From: Liolophura sinensis
Lineage: Eukaryota > Mollusca > Polyplacophora > Chitonida > Chitonidae
Length of the DNA: 64,000 bases
Assembly (NCBI RefSeq): GCF_032854445.1
Contig: NC_088301.1
Span: 10,724,281-10,788,280, forward strand
Direction: 5' to 3'
Shown here in pieces: positions 23,691 through 36,118 of this stretch. The notes beneath the pieces are model-generated. The model searched no databases, was not told the origin of the DNA, and saw only the letters and a list, made by a program, of their open reading frames with translations. Within the stretch, counting starts at the first letter, position 1, and each line of letters starts with the position of its first letter. The translations under genes and the position numbers were made by a program.

Positions 23691-25404
23691 AATTAACAAA
23701 TGTTTAGGGTAGATACAGCACATGTTAGTCAAGTAAACAAACCTGGCAGTTCAGAATGTTGTCATATATAGATTTGTCTCCTTTTATACCTGTGGATGAG
23801 TAAATGTTTAGACAGAGAAATAATACCATCTGTCCGTATAAAGTAAAACAATACGCAGTATGCAACATATACATGTAGATGTACCACTATATCATCATTT
23901 GTCTCCATCTGCCAAATGGATTGTAGAAAAAGTCTGTATGTGCATGAATGCAGCATGACTGCTCTATGGCAGACCATTAGGGCCACGGTAACCTGTAATT
24001 TGTTTGTGCGTTCATCTGTGATGTGTCCAGGTCATTTCACCTTATATGCTGGTGTCACAGTTGAATATCTCTACTCTAATACATTTGATCTCTTGGGTTT
24101 TACATTCCTTATTATCAACCCTGGGATGGGTCATACCAAAGTACTCCGCACTGAGAGGTTAAAGCAAGGAAATAGCTTGTTCTATCCCATAATGGGTTAA
24201 TGCAAAAAAATCTGGATACTAAGTATAATACATACATGTAGTGAAAACGTATTGGTTTAATTTTGTTCCTGAAAATAACCCTTTGGAGGGTAAACACAGT
24301 AAAGATAAATGAAATTAAATTTAGTCCATTCCAATTATCAAAGCAAATAAATAAAAGGATTCTATGTTCCTTTGAAATGGCGATTTGGAGGTTGGTAGGG
24401 TCCTGAAGGTTAATGTGACCCTTTTGCTTTGAAAGTGACTGTACCACATGATCCTGTGTTTATGGAACAAAGTACTAGATTATAGCACAGTTCTTGATCT
24501 TCAACAAGCTAAGTTACAGCTACTTTGTCATAGGATGCGTTGATGTTTAGAAGCTTTTTTTAGAAGCTTATTTCTGCTCTGCTGAATTTACACACTGTAA
24601 TTCTTCAGCCTTTTTGAATGTTTGCATCATGTTTATCCAAGCATATTCTGAAGTTATTATTCTGTGTAGACTGATAAAATCATACTTTTTATGAAACCCT
24701 GAAACTCGCGAATCCAACAAATGTGCATAAATTGCACTGAAAGTTGCATTTCACATGCTAAAAGGTTGAGAAATTAGGGTAGATAATGTTTTCGTACATG
24801 TGTAAGTGGTGTGCTGTTTTCAGTCGCATCACATTTTAGACCTCAAAACTCAGTCAAATGTCTTGACAACGAACCAGTTCTAGTACAACATGAATCTATG
24901 CGTACGTATAACTCCAAGGCTTGAAAGCAGTGTTTATGCAGGTACTGTGTTAGAGTGCTTCTGTGCTGGGCAGACATGAGTTCAGATGTTTTGCTTTATT
25001 CCTCTCACGGCTGCAAAATTAGCTGAATGAGAATGATTAAGCTGTAATCACTCATTGATTCATTCTTGATTCCTGTATGCCCGTGTGTCATCTGTGTGTA
25101 GTTGTATGTTAGCAACTGAGATGCTGTTAAGCAGACTTCCTGTGGTTTACATTTGTGACCTTGAGCTGTACGTGTTAATGTTAATACCTGTAGGATGACA
25201 AGGCCCTAGGACTAGATGTACGTACAAGTCACCTGTGACGATGTACGCGTTACCTGTGGACATGTACAGGTGTACATTTCTGTACGTACATCTGTGTCAG
25301 CTGTGTCAGTACAGACCCCATTGGAGGCTGGTCTTTAGTCCTACACAAGCCATTGGTCTGACTGATTTCTACTTATACATGCACTATGGAGCTTTATGTA
25401 ACTC

Positions 25405-25978
25405 GCTTTGTATGGTTTCCTCCAGCCATAAAACTGACCAGCATATTGACGAACATGCACCTACATGTAGCAGTGTCAACCCATAAACCTGTATTCACAT
25501 ACATGTCGCTGGCTGTGCATGGTTTCCTCCACCCATAATCATGGCCAGCGTATTTACATCCATGTAGCTGTGCTTGGTTTCCTCAACCCATAAACCTGAC
25601 CGGCGTATTCACATACATGTAGCCTCATGTGCGTGGTTTCCTCCACCCATGATCATGTCCAGCGTATTCACATCCATGTAGCTGTGCTTGGTTTCCTCAA
25701 CCCATAAACCTGACCAGCATATTCACATACGTGTAGCTGGCTGTGCATGGATTCCTCCACCCATAATCATAGCCAGTGTATTTACATCCATGTGGCTGGC
25801 TGTGTGTGGTTTCCTCCACATATAATAATGACCAGTGTATTCACATACATGTGGCTGGCTGTATGTGGTTTCCTCCATTCTTAATTATGCCCAGTGTATT
25901 TACATAGATGCAGCTGGCTGTGCGTGGTTTCCTCTATCCAGAATAATGACCAGCATATTGATGTACATGTAGCTGGTA
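25405..25978 (+). repeat. Tandem array of 53-60-bp units resembling a segment of the common SINE
   Basis: GGTTTCCTC and close variants recur at about 25521, 25577, 25637, 25690, 25749, 25808, 25866 and 25926, with a less regular start near 25405. A typical unit is GGTTTCCTCCACCCATAATC, ATGGCCAGCGTATTTACATC, CATGTAGCTGGCTGTGCAT. The first part matches the SINE segment GGTTTCCTCCAACCATAATA, CTGGCCGCCGTCGTATAAGT at 47960-47992. Two unit types alternate near 25557-25690 (CTCAACCCATAAACCTGACC versus CTCCACCCATGATCATGTCC), giving a dimer of about 113 bp. Confidence 0.88.
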
Positions 25979-28900
25979 TATATCTATATTATTTTATGGG
26001 GAGAAGTGACATTGTTTGAGAATATGGGTTATTGTAGTGATTTATGAATTCAGCGCGTGAAAAAGCTGTCAAGTCCGATTTAGGAAAGCACTTTAGCTGT
26101 CATGTAGTGTATAGTGGAATTAAAAAAAGAAAAAAAGGATCTATTTCTTTAGTGCCTGGAAGTTTTCCTGTGGCCCGTCACATGTATTGAAATATAAGAA
26201 AAGGTGTCCTTGAAAGAAAGGCTTTCATAATTAGATAATTCATACATGTATACACATGTACAATGTACATGAAGATTTTGTGTGTGTTGGGGGGGGGGGG
26301 TCTCAAAAACTGAATCATATACATGTTGGTTTCAGTTAATCTTGATCTCTTTGGCTCTAAGTTTAGGATGAAAAGTTAAGGTATGGAATAGTTTAAGTAG
26401 TGATTGGTTTGACCTGTTTTAAACTGCACAACTTGCACTCATTTTGACCACAAGATCACAACAGTTAATGTAAATTTAAAGATTATACTCTGGGTCATTT
26501 TCTATTCATAAGTTTCAAGAGAAACGATTGCTGGAGGTACATGTAAAAGCTTGTTCCAGCTATTTGCTTTAGTCAGATAAGTTGTATTCATGTTGTGGCT
26601 CCCCTTTAACAGTACTAGACCAAGCTCCCACAAAAAATCTTTTCCTATGAAAACCCGAATGATTTAGTTGTCAAGAAGATATATATCTCCAATTTGTTCT
26701 TCTGATTGTGTCTGCCTTATGCTTTCTGTACAGCAGTTATATGCGGCTTGTATCTTGAAACTTTAACATCATTTTTTTTTCCCTGTAACAGATATGTTTT
26801 AAGTCATGTTGTACATTATAGTAAAGTACCTTTCTGTTGGTTATATGGGCTAATTCTGATATTTGGTTGTGCCTGTTTAAATTTTTGAATGGCTGCTCCA
26901 AGAACTGGCCACACCTTGAAAACAGAAACTCCTTATTTAAAAACTGTGATTTCTATAATCATTGTTGGTGTCTGTAACCCATTGACTATTTTTATATTTC
27001 CAAGCAACTTTAAAACAGTTACTATCAAAGACATTGTTGTCGTTTTACAAAACTCTTTGTTGTAATTTCAACACAACCGCGTTTGGATCTCACCATGCAT
27101 CAACTGCTAGCTGCACAATAGAAAGAGAAGAAAAAATAATTCATGGCTGTGCAGATATGTCACATAATGTGTTAAAGATGGAAGAAAAGTGTAAAGTACC
27201 ATGGAGACTAGCTATAGAGAAGTTGCTTACTTCTAGGTAAAGTATTTTATCTCTGTGTTAATGCACAACATTTTTTCATAATATTTATGTGTGGATACTT
27301 GCATAATGTGATAGTTGTGTTATTGCTTTGTTCAGTCCAGTTATATATAAAACTTACAAAGCTCCAGTTGGTGTACATCAGTGTGGTCACTCGTCTTGTT
27401 TCTTTCTCCCTATCAGAAACTCTGCATGATTACCATGACAACATTGTCTTCACATACATAAAAGTGTGGGGGGATTTTGCTGCAAGCAGATGAGAGGACT
27501 CTGTTATCCAGTTATACAGCCTTACATGTATGATAACAGTGGACAGTCTTTACCATTAGGGATAGTGCCAGCAACTTGCTTTCAAATGTACATGTAGTTG
27601 CTGAGTGTCTGGACATTGGTGTTAAGTCTGTTGACAACCAGGACAATGCGTGACAAGTGGGTAAGGCCAATTCATAGAAATTGCTATCCTCTGTATATAC
27701 ATGTTGCTGATGGTGCCACAGTTTTTGTGTGCCTGTATGTTTGTTACATACATTGTATGTACAGCTGATAATTTTGACATAAATTTCAGCGAAGATGTCA
27801 GTCTTTGGTCTCAACACAGATGGATGCCTTTCGTATAGCACATTTTACCATAGTTTTACAACCTGTATTTTAGCATCAGTTGAAATCTCAACAGCTGGTA
27901 GCTAATATTGAATTTGCCCTAATAAATTTCAGGCTCAAAACGCATATTGGAGGCAAATCTCTACTATATGTCATAAAATATTTTTAGAACTGCTGAATCT
28001 CACATTTTTCTTGTACAATACCATATTATCTTATCCAGACAAACCTTAGATTAAGAAAACCCTCCGAAATTTCACACATGTGACAAGAACATCATAAGAA
28101 ACTCCTGTATATAGTCTTCCTTTTAATAAGTCTTAGAATACCATGGGTTAAAATCAACTTTTACCTTGGTTAACCCTATTCCTGTTTCAGTATAGAAATA
28201 AAGATTCAGAATGGATGCATGTTCTTGGCATCATATGGCGGATATATTGCTGATGTGATGTTAAACCATAAGTATTCAGTCAGTCAAATTATGCAATTCA
28301 TTGTTTATATCTGTAACATTTTCTAGCTTTTTTTCAGTGGTGTTTTCTAATCTAAAAGCTTAATGTATGAATTCAGAGTCACTTTTGAAGAACTGTATTG
28401 TAGCGCCAACATATCTGTGAAGGTTCCATGCCAGATGCGTTTGTTTTATTTATTTCTTGCATGTCTTGGGCATCTTTGATCCCCCAGGTATATATGCTGT
28501 CAGGAGAAAACACTCTTCAATTAAACACCAATCTAAATGATTAAATACTGAAGGGACAGTGTTTATTAAAGTCAATTAAAAAATTCTGTTTCTCCTAAGG
28601 GTTTGTGATATGTTATGGAATCACTGTGCCAGCACATGTAGGTTATCAAGAGATAGATAGTTGTAATTTACTATTTGACCAAAATTTACATTAGCATCGG
28701 TGTGCATCCCTTACTTTTATTTCTTATACATGTACACATAAGCAAATGCGCATTTCACAGGTAGCGTGTAGAAATTCTATCACCATGGCACATGTTCGCA
28801 TTGTTACATCTCTGTTGTATATTAAACAGGCCAGTCTAGATGGACAGCTGTGTATAACGCTACATGAATGACTTTATCTTTTCACCTGTTCTGCTCCCAG

Positions 28901-29624
28901 CCCCTCATAGTTGTGTGCCACGGATTGTGAAGATCCATATATTTAGTTTGCTGGTCTTTGTAAATCAAGATGATCAAACAAAGGTACACCGCTTGCCGCA
29001 TGTCCCTTTACACGTGCTTACATGACTTGTCCATATGTAGTGTGTATCAGGGTTTGTCAGTATGGCCTCTGCTCCAATACCTATCAAATCATTCGTGCGA
29101 TATCCCAGAGCAAATGGAGAAAGTTTTGTCACGGTAACTAACATTCTTTAGTATTTGTGAAAATCTGACTTGTAATTTCTGCACTGAGTGAGAGCTTCAT
29201 ACCGCATGTGTTAATACCAGGACATGTTGCTTAAACTTAGCTGTCCCCAGACATTATTGACTTGTTGGTATTTATAACTTCATTAGTGGATTAGATTAAT
29301 TATCTGCACTTTACCTGATTGTTGTTTCCCAATATTGTCCACCAGTTCAATCCAATCTGACTAGGCTCTTGTTTGTTAGATTATTACTTCGTCTGATGAA
29401 ATAGGTTTAAGGTTCAAGTTCCTGGGAAGAGTTTTACCATGTTCTACATTTATGTACGTTTCAAGCCAATAGAATTGCTCTTGAGCACGTCCTAGTTCAG
29501 TGAATTAATTCATTTTGTGGCCTTGAGAGGTGTGTTATTAGCACACCTACATGTACATGTAGGTTTTGTTCCAAGGGTGTGAACTAAGACATGGCCGTGT
29601 GCAAGCAAGCCTCAAATACAACAT

Positions 29625-29980
29625 GACCACTTCAGTGGCCTAATTGTTAGGGCATCTGCCTCGAACTTGGGAGTCCCTGGATCAAACCTGGGTCGAGTCA
29701 TACTCTTTAAAAGACTTTAAAAATGGTACTTGTTGCTGCCTCGCTTGGCACTCAGCAGTGAGAAGTTGGCGCAAGAAAAAAAAGACTGCTTGGCCTAGTG
29801 TTAGTATAATGGGACTGGGTGGGGTGTCATGTCTGGTGTCTTCAGCATGATACTTCAGTGGGGGAAGCACTTTGGTGGCATGGACTCGCTCTGCCACAAG
29901 AAGACACATTATATGTACACACACCCAGTTACCCCACATCGTCATTTGACTGAAAACTTGTTAAATACGACATGAAACCT
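29625..29980 (+). mobile_element. Second SINE family, near full-length
   Basis: The head, TCAGTGGCCTAATTGTTAGG, GCATCTGCCTCGAACTTGGG and TGGATCAAACCTGGGTC, is tRNA-like with decayed A and B boxes. The body contains TTGCTGCCTCGCTTGGCACT, ATAATGGGACTGGGTGGGGT, GTCATGTCTGGTGTCTTCAG and CATGATACTTCAGTGGGGGA. It ends near TGACTGAAAACTTGTTAAAT followed by ACGACATGAAACC. The ending matches the fragment at 37724, which has a CTCA tail. The body differs from the common SINE. Confidence 0.75.
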
Positions 29981-30298
29981 CAACTATTAATTCATTCAAA
30001 TACAAATTCTTACACATTTCTAGTTTGTCTTCTTGCTAAACAGCATTTCAGGGACAACAATGTGTCCAAAGATGTACTATGGAAAACTCCTTTATGAGAA
30101 GTATTCTTAAATTATTGATCAATTCAAATGGTATGTTAAGAATTATACTTTATTTGGCAGATCAGATAGTTGCCTTTCCTCATTCCATCCTGCATATAGT
30201 CTGTCCTTTACTTATTTGCTGCTCTAAAATATAGCTATTCAGACTTTTTTGAAGATGACGTTCATACTAATGGTAAGTTTTTGTTTCCCTTTGCTCAG

Positions 30299-30497
30299 TC
30301 GGACTGTGGACCTGTGGCTACCCCGTCCCCCCTTCAGTCCCCGCTGCCACGTAAATCCAGGGAGGAGCTGCCATTTGGGTTCCATTGCAGCCTGCGCCGC
30401 TTACAACGCACCCTGTCTGAGGACACGAAGCGGCATCGGCGAGACAGCATGGGCTCGCAGAGCAGTCTACATATGCACACCCCTCATCTCTCTCATA
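30299..30497 (+). CDS. MAST: MAST-like gene, third coding exon: conserved basic phosphorylation-rich segment
   Basis: A strong pyrimidine tract and TTTGCTCAG precede 30299, and CATA|GTAAGT follows 30497. The exon is 199 nt, entering in phase 0 and leaving one base. It encodes SDCGPVATPSPLQSPLPRKS and, after a short linker, LRRLQRTLSEDTKRHRRDS then MGSQSSLHMHTPHLSH. The LQR-x-LSED-x-x-x-R-R-x-S pattern corresponds, from memory, to the LQRQLS or YKRQLSED segments of vertebrate MAST2 and MAST4 ahead of the SNLVRMR motif. RRLQRTLS and RHRRDS are basophilic kinase or 14-3-3-like sites. Both the 2608 donor and the 15384 donor fit its phase. The same stretch in another frame is open but has no MAST-like content. 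Confidence 0.9.
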
Positions 30498-31803
30498 GTA
30501 AGTGTCTCTTTAAGTTCTTCAATCTGTACAGCCAAAACACATTTCCTTTAATGTATTGAAGTGACAATCCATGTTTCTTCCTTGAAAAAAAGAGAATGTT
30601 TAAGGACAGTTGTCTTTGGTTTCTGTTGACAGGTGTTTTTGATTTTGTGTTTCATGACATGCAGTTGTGTTTTACTGTAACAATTCATAACTTAGCAAGT
30701 TTGTGTTAAAACATCTACTTGTTAGGCCATGTTTTCAAAGAACTCATGAGTTTGTATGATAAAAAAAAGTCTGGATTGTTTAAATGAGTGTGGTAGGAAT
30801 ATACAAGAAAAGAATTATTGTACATGTATTTGTTGGTGTGTTTTATGGCTCGATCAATATTGAGTTCAGAACAGGGTGTCTCTATTAAGGGTTCTCTCCT
30901 ATTAGAGGTATTATCTTTATTGTGCCTGGGAGGTAAATATCATCATTCTATTGTTGGACACCTCGAAGGCAGAAATGTTGTTAGTGGCAGTAGTTATATG
31001 AGATAGGAAAGAAATGGCCCCTTGAGTGCTTCAGACCACATTTTGTCCATGTAAAATTGTCATTCAAGTTCTGGAATCTGTAGCATGCTGCTTGTAATAT
31101 GCAGATTGAATCATGGTATATGTGTAATTATTTTTTGGCATAATTTAGGTGATCAGTAAGTAGTTGAAGATAATTTGCCATCCATCAATGAAATATATAT
31201 GTTACTCATACTTCAGTTGAAAGTATGCATTACGTGGGAGAAAGCAGGTCTGTTACTTGCCAAAGACCTGTGATTTATTTCACACACTAGGGTTTTTGCC
31301 ACCTCTGTGTGGTTGAATTTATACTGGCATTTTTTTTTAAACAGGAGCCCAATTCTCCAAGATGTTGAGATGGTCTACAGAAAATTTGGCTTTATCCATG
31401 TTGTTGTATGCATGTATGCTAAAGTATTCTGTAGATTATGGCCACTGGAGACCGGTTGTTCTCCTACCCATGCCCATGAAACTTATGCCTGGGTATTTAA
31501 TGTGAAATATTCTTGGATATGGTGTTGAACACTGATTCACCCAACATGTAGCTTGTAAGACAACATGTAAGATACAATACTATGGTTGTTCATCAGTTTT
31601 TTTCAAGAATTCCAATTAAAAATGTCTTTATCTTCTTACAAATCAGTTTCGATTTTCCCTGACTTTGATTAAAAGTACAGATTACGCACATACTTTACAG
31701 TTTAGTTTCTTTCAAGGAAACATAAATAATACATCAGTCTCCCACGTTTTCCTGTCTTCTTTTCTTGAATTAAAATGTTGTGTAAACTTCAAAGTAAAAT
31801 TAA

Positions 31804-31855
<52 letters not shown>
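31804..31855. repeat. (TA)n microsatellite
   Basis: About 24 uninterrupted TA units lie in AT-rich intron. A run of this length is usually polymorphic and slippage-prone. Confidence 0.97.
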
Positions 31856-32283
31856 CACTATACAAGACTCATGGAGTGTGACACACTGTCATATCAAACC
31901 ATAGATGGTGTGAATCTTTCATTTGGCACATTATATTGCCGTTTGCCTTCTTCCTGATAGGTGTAGGCCATGAGGTCATAAGTCCTTGTTGTACCCTCAT
32001 TAATTCCATGTATTGTACATATAAAGAACACTAAAACGAAAACTATTCCTTGACAGAAAGAATTACATATGTAGTAGTACATGCAAGAGTCAAGAATAGT
32101 TCTGACACGGTCCTCCCCCCTACATGTCTGCATCCTTTTGTAACATCTCAGACGATATTTATTTTGTGCATTAATGTTGACCAGACCAATTCAAATTAAA
32201 TTGAATTGATCATCATCCCTTTTACCTGCCTCTTTTGATTAAGGTTTTCTTCATTTAATTCAAAAAGCTTAGCACTACAAGTA

Positions 32284-32495
32284 CAATTGAAACTGTTCTA
32301 TCCTTTTCCTCTTATACATATATCCTCTTGCACTGTCTTATGTAGGTGATTGCGGAAGGTGTTTAAAAAATAAAGAAAGTAAGGAATTGCCTCTTTGGAT
32401 TGAAATTTTAAACATTGTCTAGCATTTTGTTCAAAAAACTATACACAAGAACATTTATAATTGAAACTGTTCTATCCTTTTCCCCTTATTGTATA
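32284..32495 (+). repeat. Two copies of a 30-bp phrase about 174 bp apart
   Basis: AATTGAAACTGTTCTATCCT followed by TTTCC and CTTAT occurs at about 32285 and again at about 32460. Sequence between the copies is not clearly duplicated, so this is a short dispersed or eroded tandem duplication. Confidence 0.6.
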
Positions 32496-34872
32496 TGTTC
32501 AATGGTCAGCAATAAGTTATGTCCCCTGGCACCTTCTTTAATATCTAGGTCATTGTGGAGGAAATGGTATTGAATAAACCTGAAGGAAGCTGACCCGTAT
32601 GCTACAAAGTCTTCTTCTGTGTTTCATGTCTGACCCTAAAGCGTCTGGTCAGAAGGCTGACTTGTGTTGTAAGTTGTCAGCACCACCTGATCCGCACACC
32701 ATTGTTACTGCCAAGCCGCCTGTCCGCCTCCTCCACAAGCTCTTACCCAACCCCACGTAGACACTTTACCCTCCTCAACATTCTGCTCGCGTTCTCAGGC
32801 CATCCAACTCCTGATCAATACAAGAGTAGGAGGTATTATTCCTCCCAGGAAACGGTGCCTTCAGAAAACTATCCTCATACATATATGGATGGATCTGCAT
32901 GCCAAGGAGCAGATGCTGGTCAGGGTCAAATACATGCTTTTCAGCCAGCGATATACACAAGATTGTCATAAAATTTATGGATGTAAATTTATCAGGCTGT
33001 ATGGCAGAGTTTGTGCCGTAAGTGTTGTATGCATGTCAGTTTGAATTCACTTAAGCAGTTTATGCCTGCAGCACTTTCACCCAATATTTGATAAACAAAG
33101 GATCACAGTATTTCTGTCTGTCCAGCAACAAGTGATGTATATCAATATATCAAATGTCATATTGCTTCTGGATATCTTCTTGGCTTGGTGAAAAAATAAA
33201 CTGGACATATACATGTAGAAAACATATAAAGATCTGTCCAAGGATACATGATACTCCTTCTTGAGAAGAACTTCAGAATTATTGATCGATACAAACAATA
33301 TGTTCAGAATTTATATTTGGCAGTTCAGTTGGTTCTCTGTTCTCATGGCGTGCTAAGATGTGTGTTGTTCACCATTGTTTTATCAAATTCTGTGGTCAGC
33401 AGTAGACAAAGACTTGAGATCTGTGGCTGTCAGATTTCAACTTGTATATTGTTTTGTAGTTATAGCCACGGGATGTTATTCAGGGTGAAGAGTACATCTT
33501 TCCTCGCCTTGTCAGGAAACGATCATTTTATCACAGTACAAGTGGAGTAAGGTTGATCAATGGAGGTTGCTTTGATCTGTGTAGAGATAGATGTTTTGAT
33601 GCCAGCTGGCTTTGGGGTGGCTTTCCTCTTAGCTCACATTACAATTGAAATATAAAGGAAAGTTGCTATAAGATGGATGGGAAAAGGTACTTTTGTCAGC
33701 ATCAGTGTTGATTGTGATGGACGTGTCTTGTTTCCTTTCTGTCTGTTTAGCTATTAGGCCTTTAGAACTTTCCTTCTCGAGCTATAAAGCCATGCGCGAT
33801 AGTTGAAAGTGATTGGTCAGGCTAAGATTTTCTGTGCAGGATTTCCTTGATGTCAGGCTCTAATCTAGATGTAGAAGGGTAGGTACTGTTTTTATATCCC
33901 AAAGGGCACTTCAGAAGGTTTAAAGGTCTAATTTTGGTCTAATTTTGCTTTAAAAAAAGGGCACTTTTTTGTCACTACTTGAAAGGGCAGGATCCACGTT
34001 TCATAATTAATAAACTTAGATTAACATGCACTAGGGATCGTAAGTCTAAATTGATTGTAAATCACTAAGATCTCGATCGTAGCCTTAGCTTACAATGGGC
34101 ACCCTCTTGCATGAAGGGATTGTTAGCTCCGATAGGTGTAACTTATGATCAGAAATTTCAGTTGGGTCGTCCCTGTTGTAAATTTTACATTTGCCCCCAG
34201 AGTTAACGCTAAGTAGAAATATTTGCCTTAGGTACACTGTAGTTAGTACTTTTTGATATGATTTGCAAAGATGTGCAATATGATTGTTTCAGTAAGATCT
34301 TATGAGCATTTTTTCATGTGGTGTTAGTTGCTAAATCATTATGATGTAGAACTCTTCTGAAAATGAAATGAGTTATTGACCAGTACATTGTCCATTTACA
34401 CATACCACCCTTATGTACGAGTCAAATTTGGCCTATGTTCACGATTATAGGGTTGTGCCTTCAAAACTTAAAAAATTTACAGTCGCCTTATAATTCCTTT
34501 GTGAAAGCATTGCAGCTTATTTTCTCCAGTCAATTGTAAACTCAAATGTAAGGTCTACAATCTCTTTGTGCAAGCAGGCATTGATTAATATTGATTTAAG
34601 TAACTTCACACATGATGTTTATAGGTGTATTTGGTACATGTATTTGTTGTTGAATCATAATTGCTGGCATGCAAGCCATGCCATTGTTAATCTTTTAATT
34701 AACTTACTGAAATCAATTTTCTCTGTTTATTTCATTACCTGTTCTCCATTAATCTCAGTCCTGCCAGGCAACCAAAACCATATTCCAACACTTAACCCCA
34801 TGGAGTAGAATGTATGGCTTATAATTATAATAATAATGAATTTGGTATGACCTGACCTAGTAGCATTTGTGA

Positions 34873-34886
34873 TATATATGTGTGTG

Positions 34887-34926
<40 letters not shown>

Positions 34927-34936
34927 TATATACATT
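34873..34936. repeat. Compound (TA/TG)n microsatellite
   Basis: This is a run of TATATG, TGTGTG and TATATA units broken by single G substitutions, in strongly AT-rich intron. Confidence 0.95.
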
Positions 34937-35206
34937 TTTATTCTATATTAAATTAAGGTAAATTTAACAAAAAAATATATTTAAAAATAATATTTTATAA
35001 AAATATTCTGAGTCATTTGGTTAATTTACATGTGTTATATCTATATGTTTTATATTGGATAAAGCCAAATGTAATGAAAACGGAAGACATAAGTGGTAGG
35101 AACCCATGGCTTCTAAACTATAAAGTAATATAAAGTAATATTGAACCATGTTGAAACAGGAATTGTTTTTGCTTACATTGAATCACAGGAATTTTATTTG
35201 CGCTCC

Positions 35207-35492
35207 AAAATCACTCAAGGGGCCTCCGTTGCTCAGTTGGTTAGCGCGCCAGCACAGCGTAATGACCCAGAAGCCTCTCGCCAATGTGGTCGCTGTGAGT
35301 TGAAGTCCAGCTCATTCTGGCTTCCTCTCCAGCCGTAAGTGAGAAGGTCTGACAGCAACCTACGGATGGTCGTGGGTTTCCCCCAGACTGTGCCCGGTTT
35401 TCACCCACCATAATGCTGGCCGGCGTCATATAAGTGAAATATTCTTGAGTACGGCGTAAAACACCAATCAAATAAATAAATAAAATTACTCA
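35207..35492 (+). mobile_element. Full-length tRNA-derived SINE, plus strand, with target duplication (copy 9)
   Basis: The head, GGGGCCTCCGTTGCTCAGTT and GGTTAGCGCG, has a clear A-box, and GTGAGTTGAAGTCCAGC is the B-box. Then follow GAAGGTCTGACAGCAACCTA, CGGATGGTCGTGGGTTTCCC, ATAATGCTGGCCGGCG, GTGAAATATTCTTGAGTACG, GCGTAAAACACCAATC and an (AAAT)n tail. Flanking AAAATCACTCA (35207-35217) and AAAATTACTCA (35482-35492) look like an 11-bp target duplication with one mismatch. It serves as the window's plus-strand reference copy of the family. Pol III could in principle transcribe it, but it is not a tRNA gene because no cloverleaf acceptor pairing follows the B-box. Confidence 0.93.
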
Positions 35493-35999
35493 GTTTTCAC
35501 CATTGTTACTACAGTGGATTATAAATTGAAGACAGTACCAAGCTGATGATGGGATCTTGCAGATTGCTGTTACACAACACAAGACCTTTCATCCAGCTGT
35601 TTGGCAGCTGAGTTTATGTTATCAGATCTTTGCATGTACATACCCTAGGGGGTGGTCCAGGCTCCTGCTGATCTAACAATCCATTCCCAATGAATTATTG
35701 ACACTGATTCATCTGTGAGAGTATTACTGATATGTATATATGTATGTGTGCAGGCATGTAAGCCTTGATAGTGGTAGGTTGTTGTTCCTGTATCAAGGGG
35801 GTTGTTGTGGACTGGATTCCATCATCTGGATTAAGATCAGTGTTTAGGCTATGAAGAACAAAACGCCCTGTATGGAAATCTGTGGAAATCATAGGAGAAA
35901 TTAAAATGGATCTGGTTTATGCGGGTACAGTCTCAGCATTTAAAATTTATTTGGTGGATTCCCCAGACAATGTGACAAAGTTGGTGTTCTTGTCTGTTG

Positions 36000-36118
36000 G
36001 TCACACGTGGAAAAGTTATTTGGAAACTTGCCAAAGGCTGGTAGTTTACAACAAGCATTTCGTTTTCCTCCAGCAATAAAACTGACCACCATGGTATAAG
36101 TAAAAACATTCTTACCTG
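36000..36118 (+). mobile_element. SINE fragment, related family
   Basis: CACACGTGGAAAAGTTATTT, GGAAACTTGCCAAAGGCTGG, CGTTTTCCTCCAGCAATAAA, ACTGACCACCATGGTATAAG and TAAAAACATTCTT align in order with the SINE body and its GTATAAGTGAAATATTCTTG end. The head and tail are missing and divergence is high. Confidence 0.55.

Larger units (their letters stand above)
2609..30298 (+). other. 27.7-kb intron of the MAST-like gene
   Basis: The intron is bounded by donor GTGAGT at 2609 and acceptor TTTGCTCAG at 30296-30298. It contains the repeats, SINEs and MITEs listed separately and the candidate alternative first exon at 15208. Stretches with nothing further recognised include 2609-3780, 3912-4390, 5346-5734, 7018-7430, 7690-8900, 9390-10450, 10536-11548, 11790-14220, 15385-16550, 16985-19555, 19686-20930, 21435-22800, 23250-23590, 23700-25400 and 25980-29620. 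These are AT-rich, without codon-like composition or paired splice signals around a long open frame. Long intron 5' of the DUF1908-encoding exons, with internal promoters, is common in animal MAST genes. Confidence 0.7.

Noticed and set aside
30249-30551. Alternative 100-codon frame over the third exon
   Set aside because: It is a shadow of the MAST-like frame. It runs through both splice sites and lacks family motifs.
32683-32760. Possible exon after TTGTCAG reading PPDPHTIVTAKPPVRLLHKL then LPNPT
   Set aside because: It enters in the phase left by the 30299 exon and reads protein-like, but the only nearby donor (GTAGAC) is weak and leaves the wrong phase for the 46754 exon. In frame it hits a stop at once, and no polyadenylation context was seen.
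35218-35300. tRNA gene
   Set aside because: A and B boxes are present, but this is the head of a SINE with body, AAAT tail and target duplication. The same sequence recurs in other copies and no acceptor stem closes.
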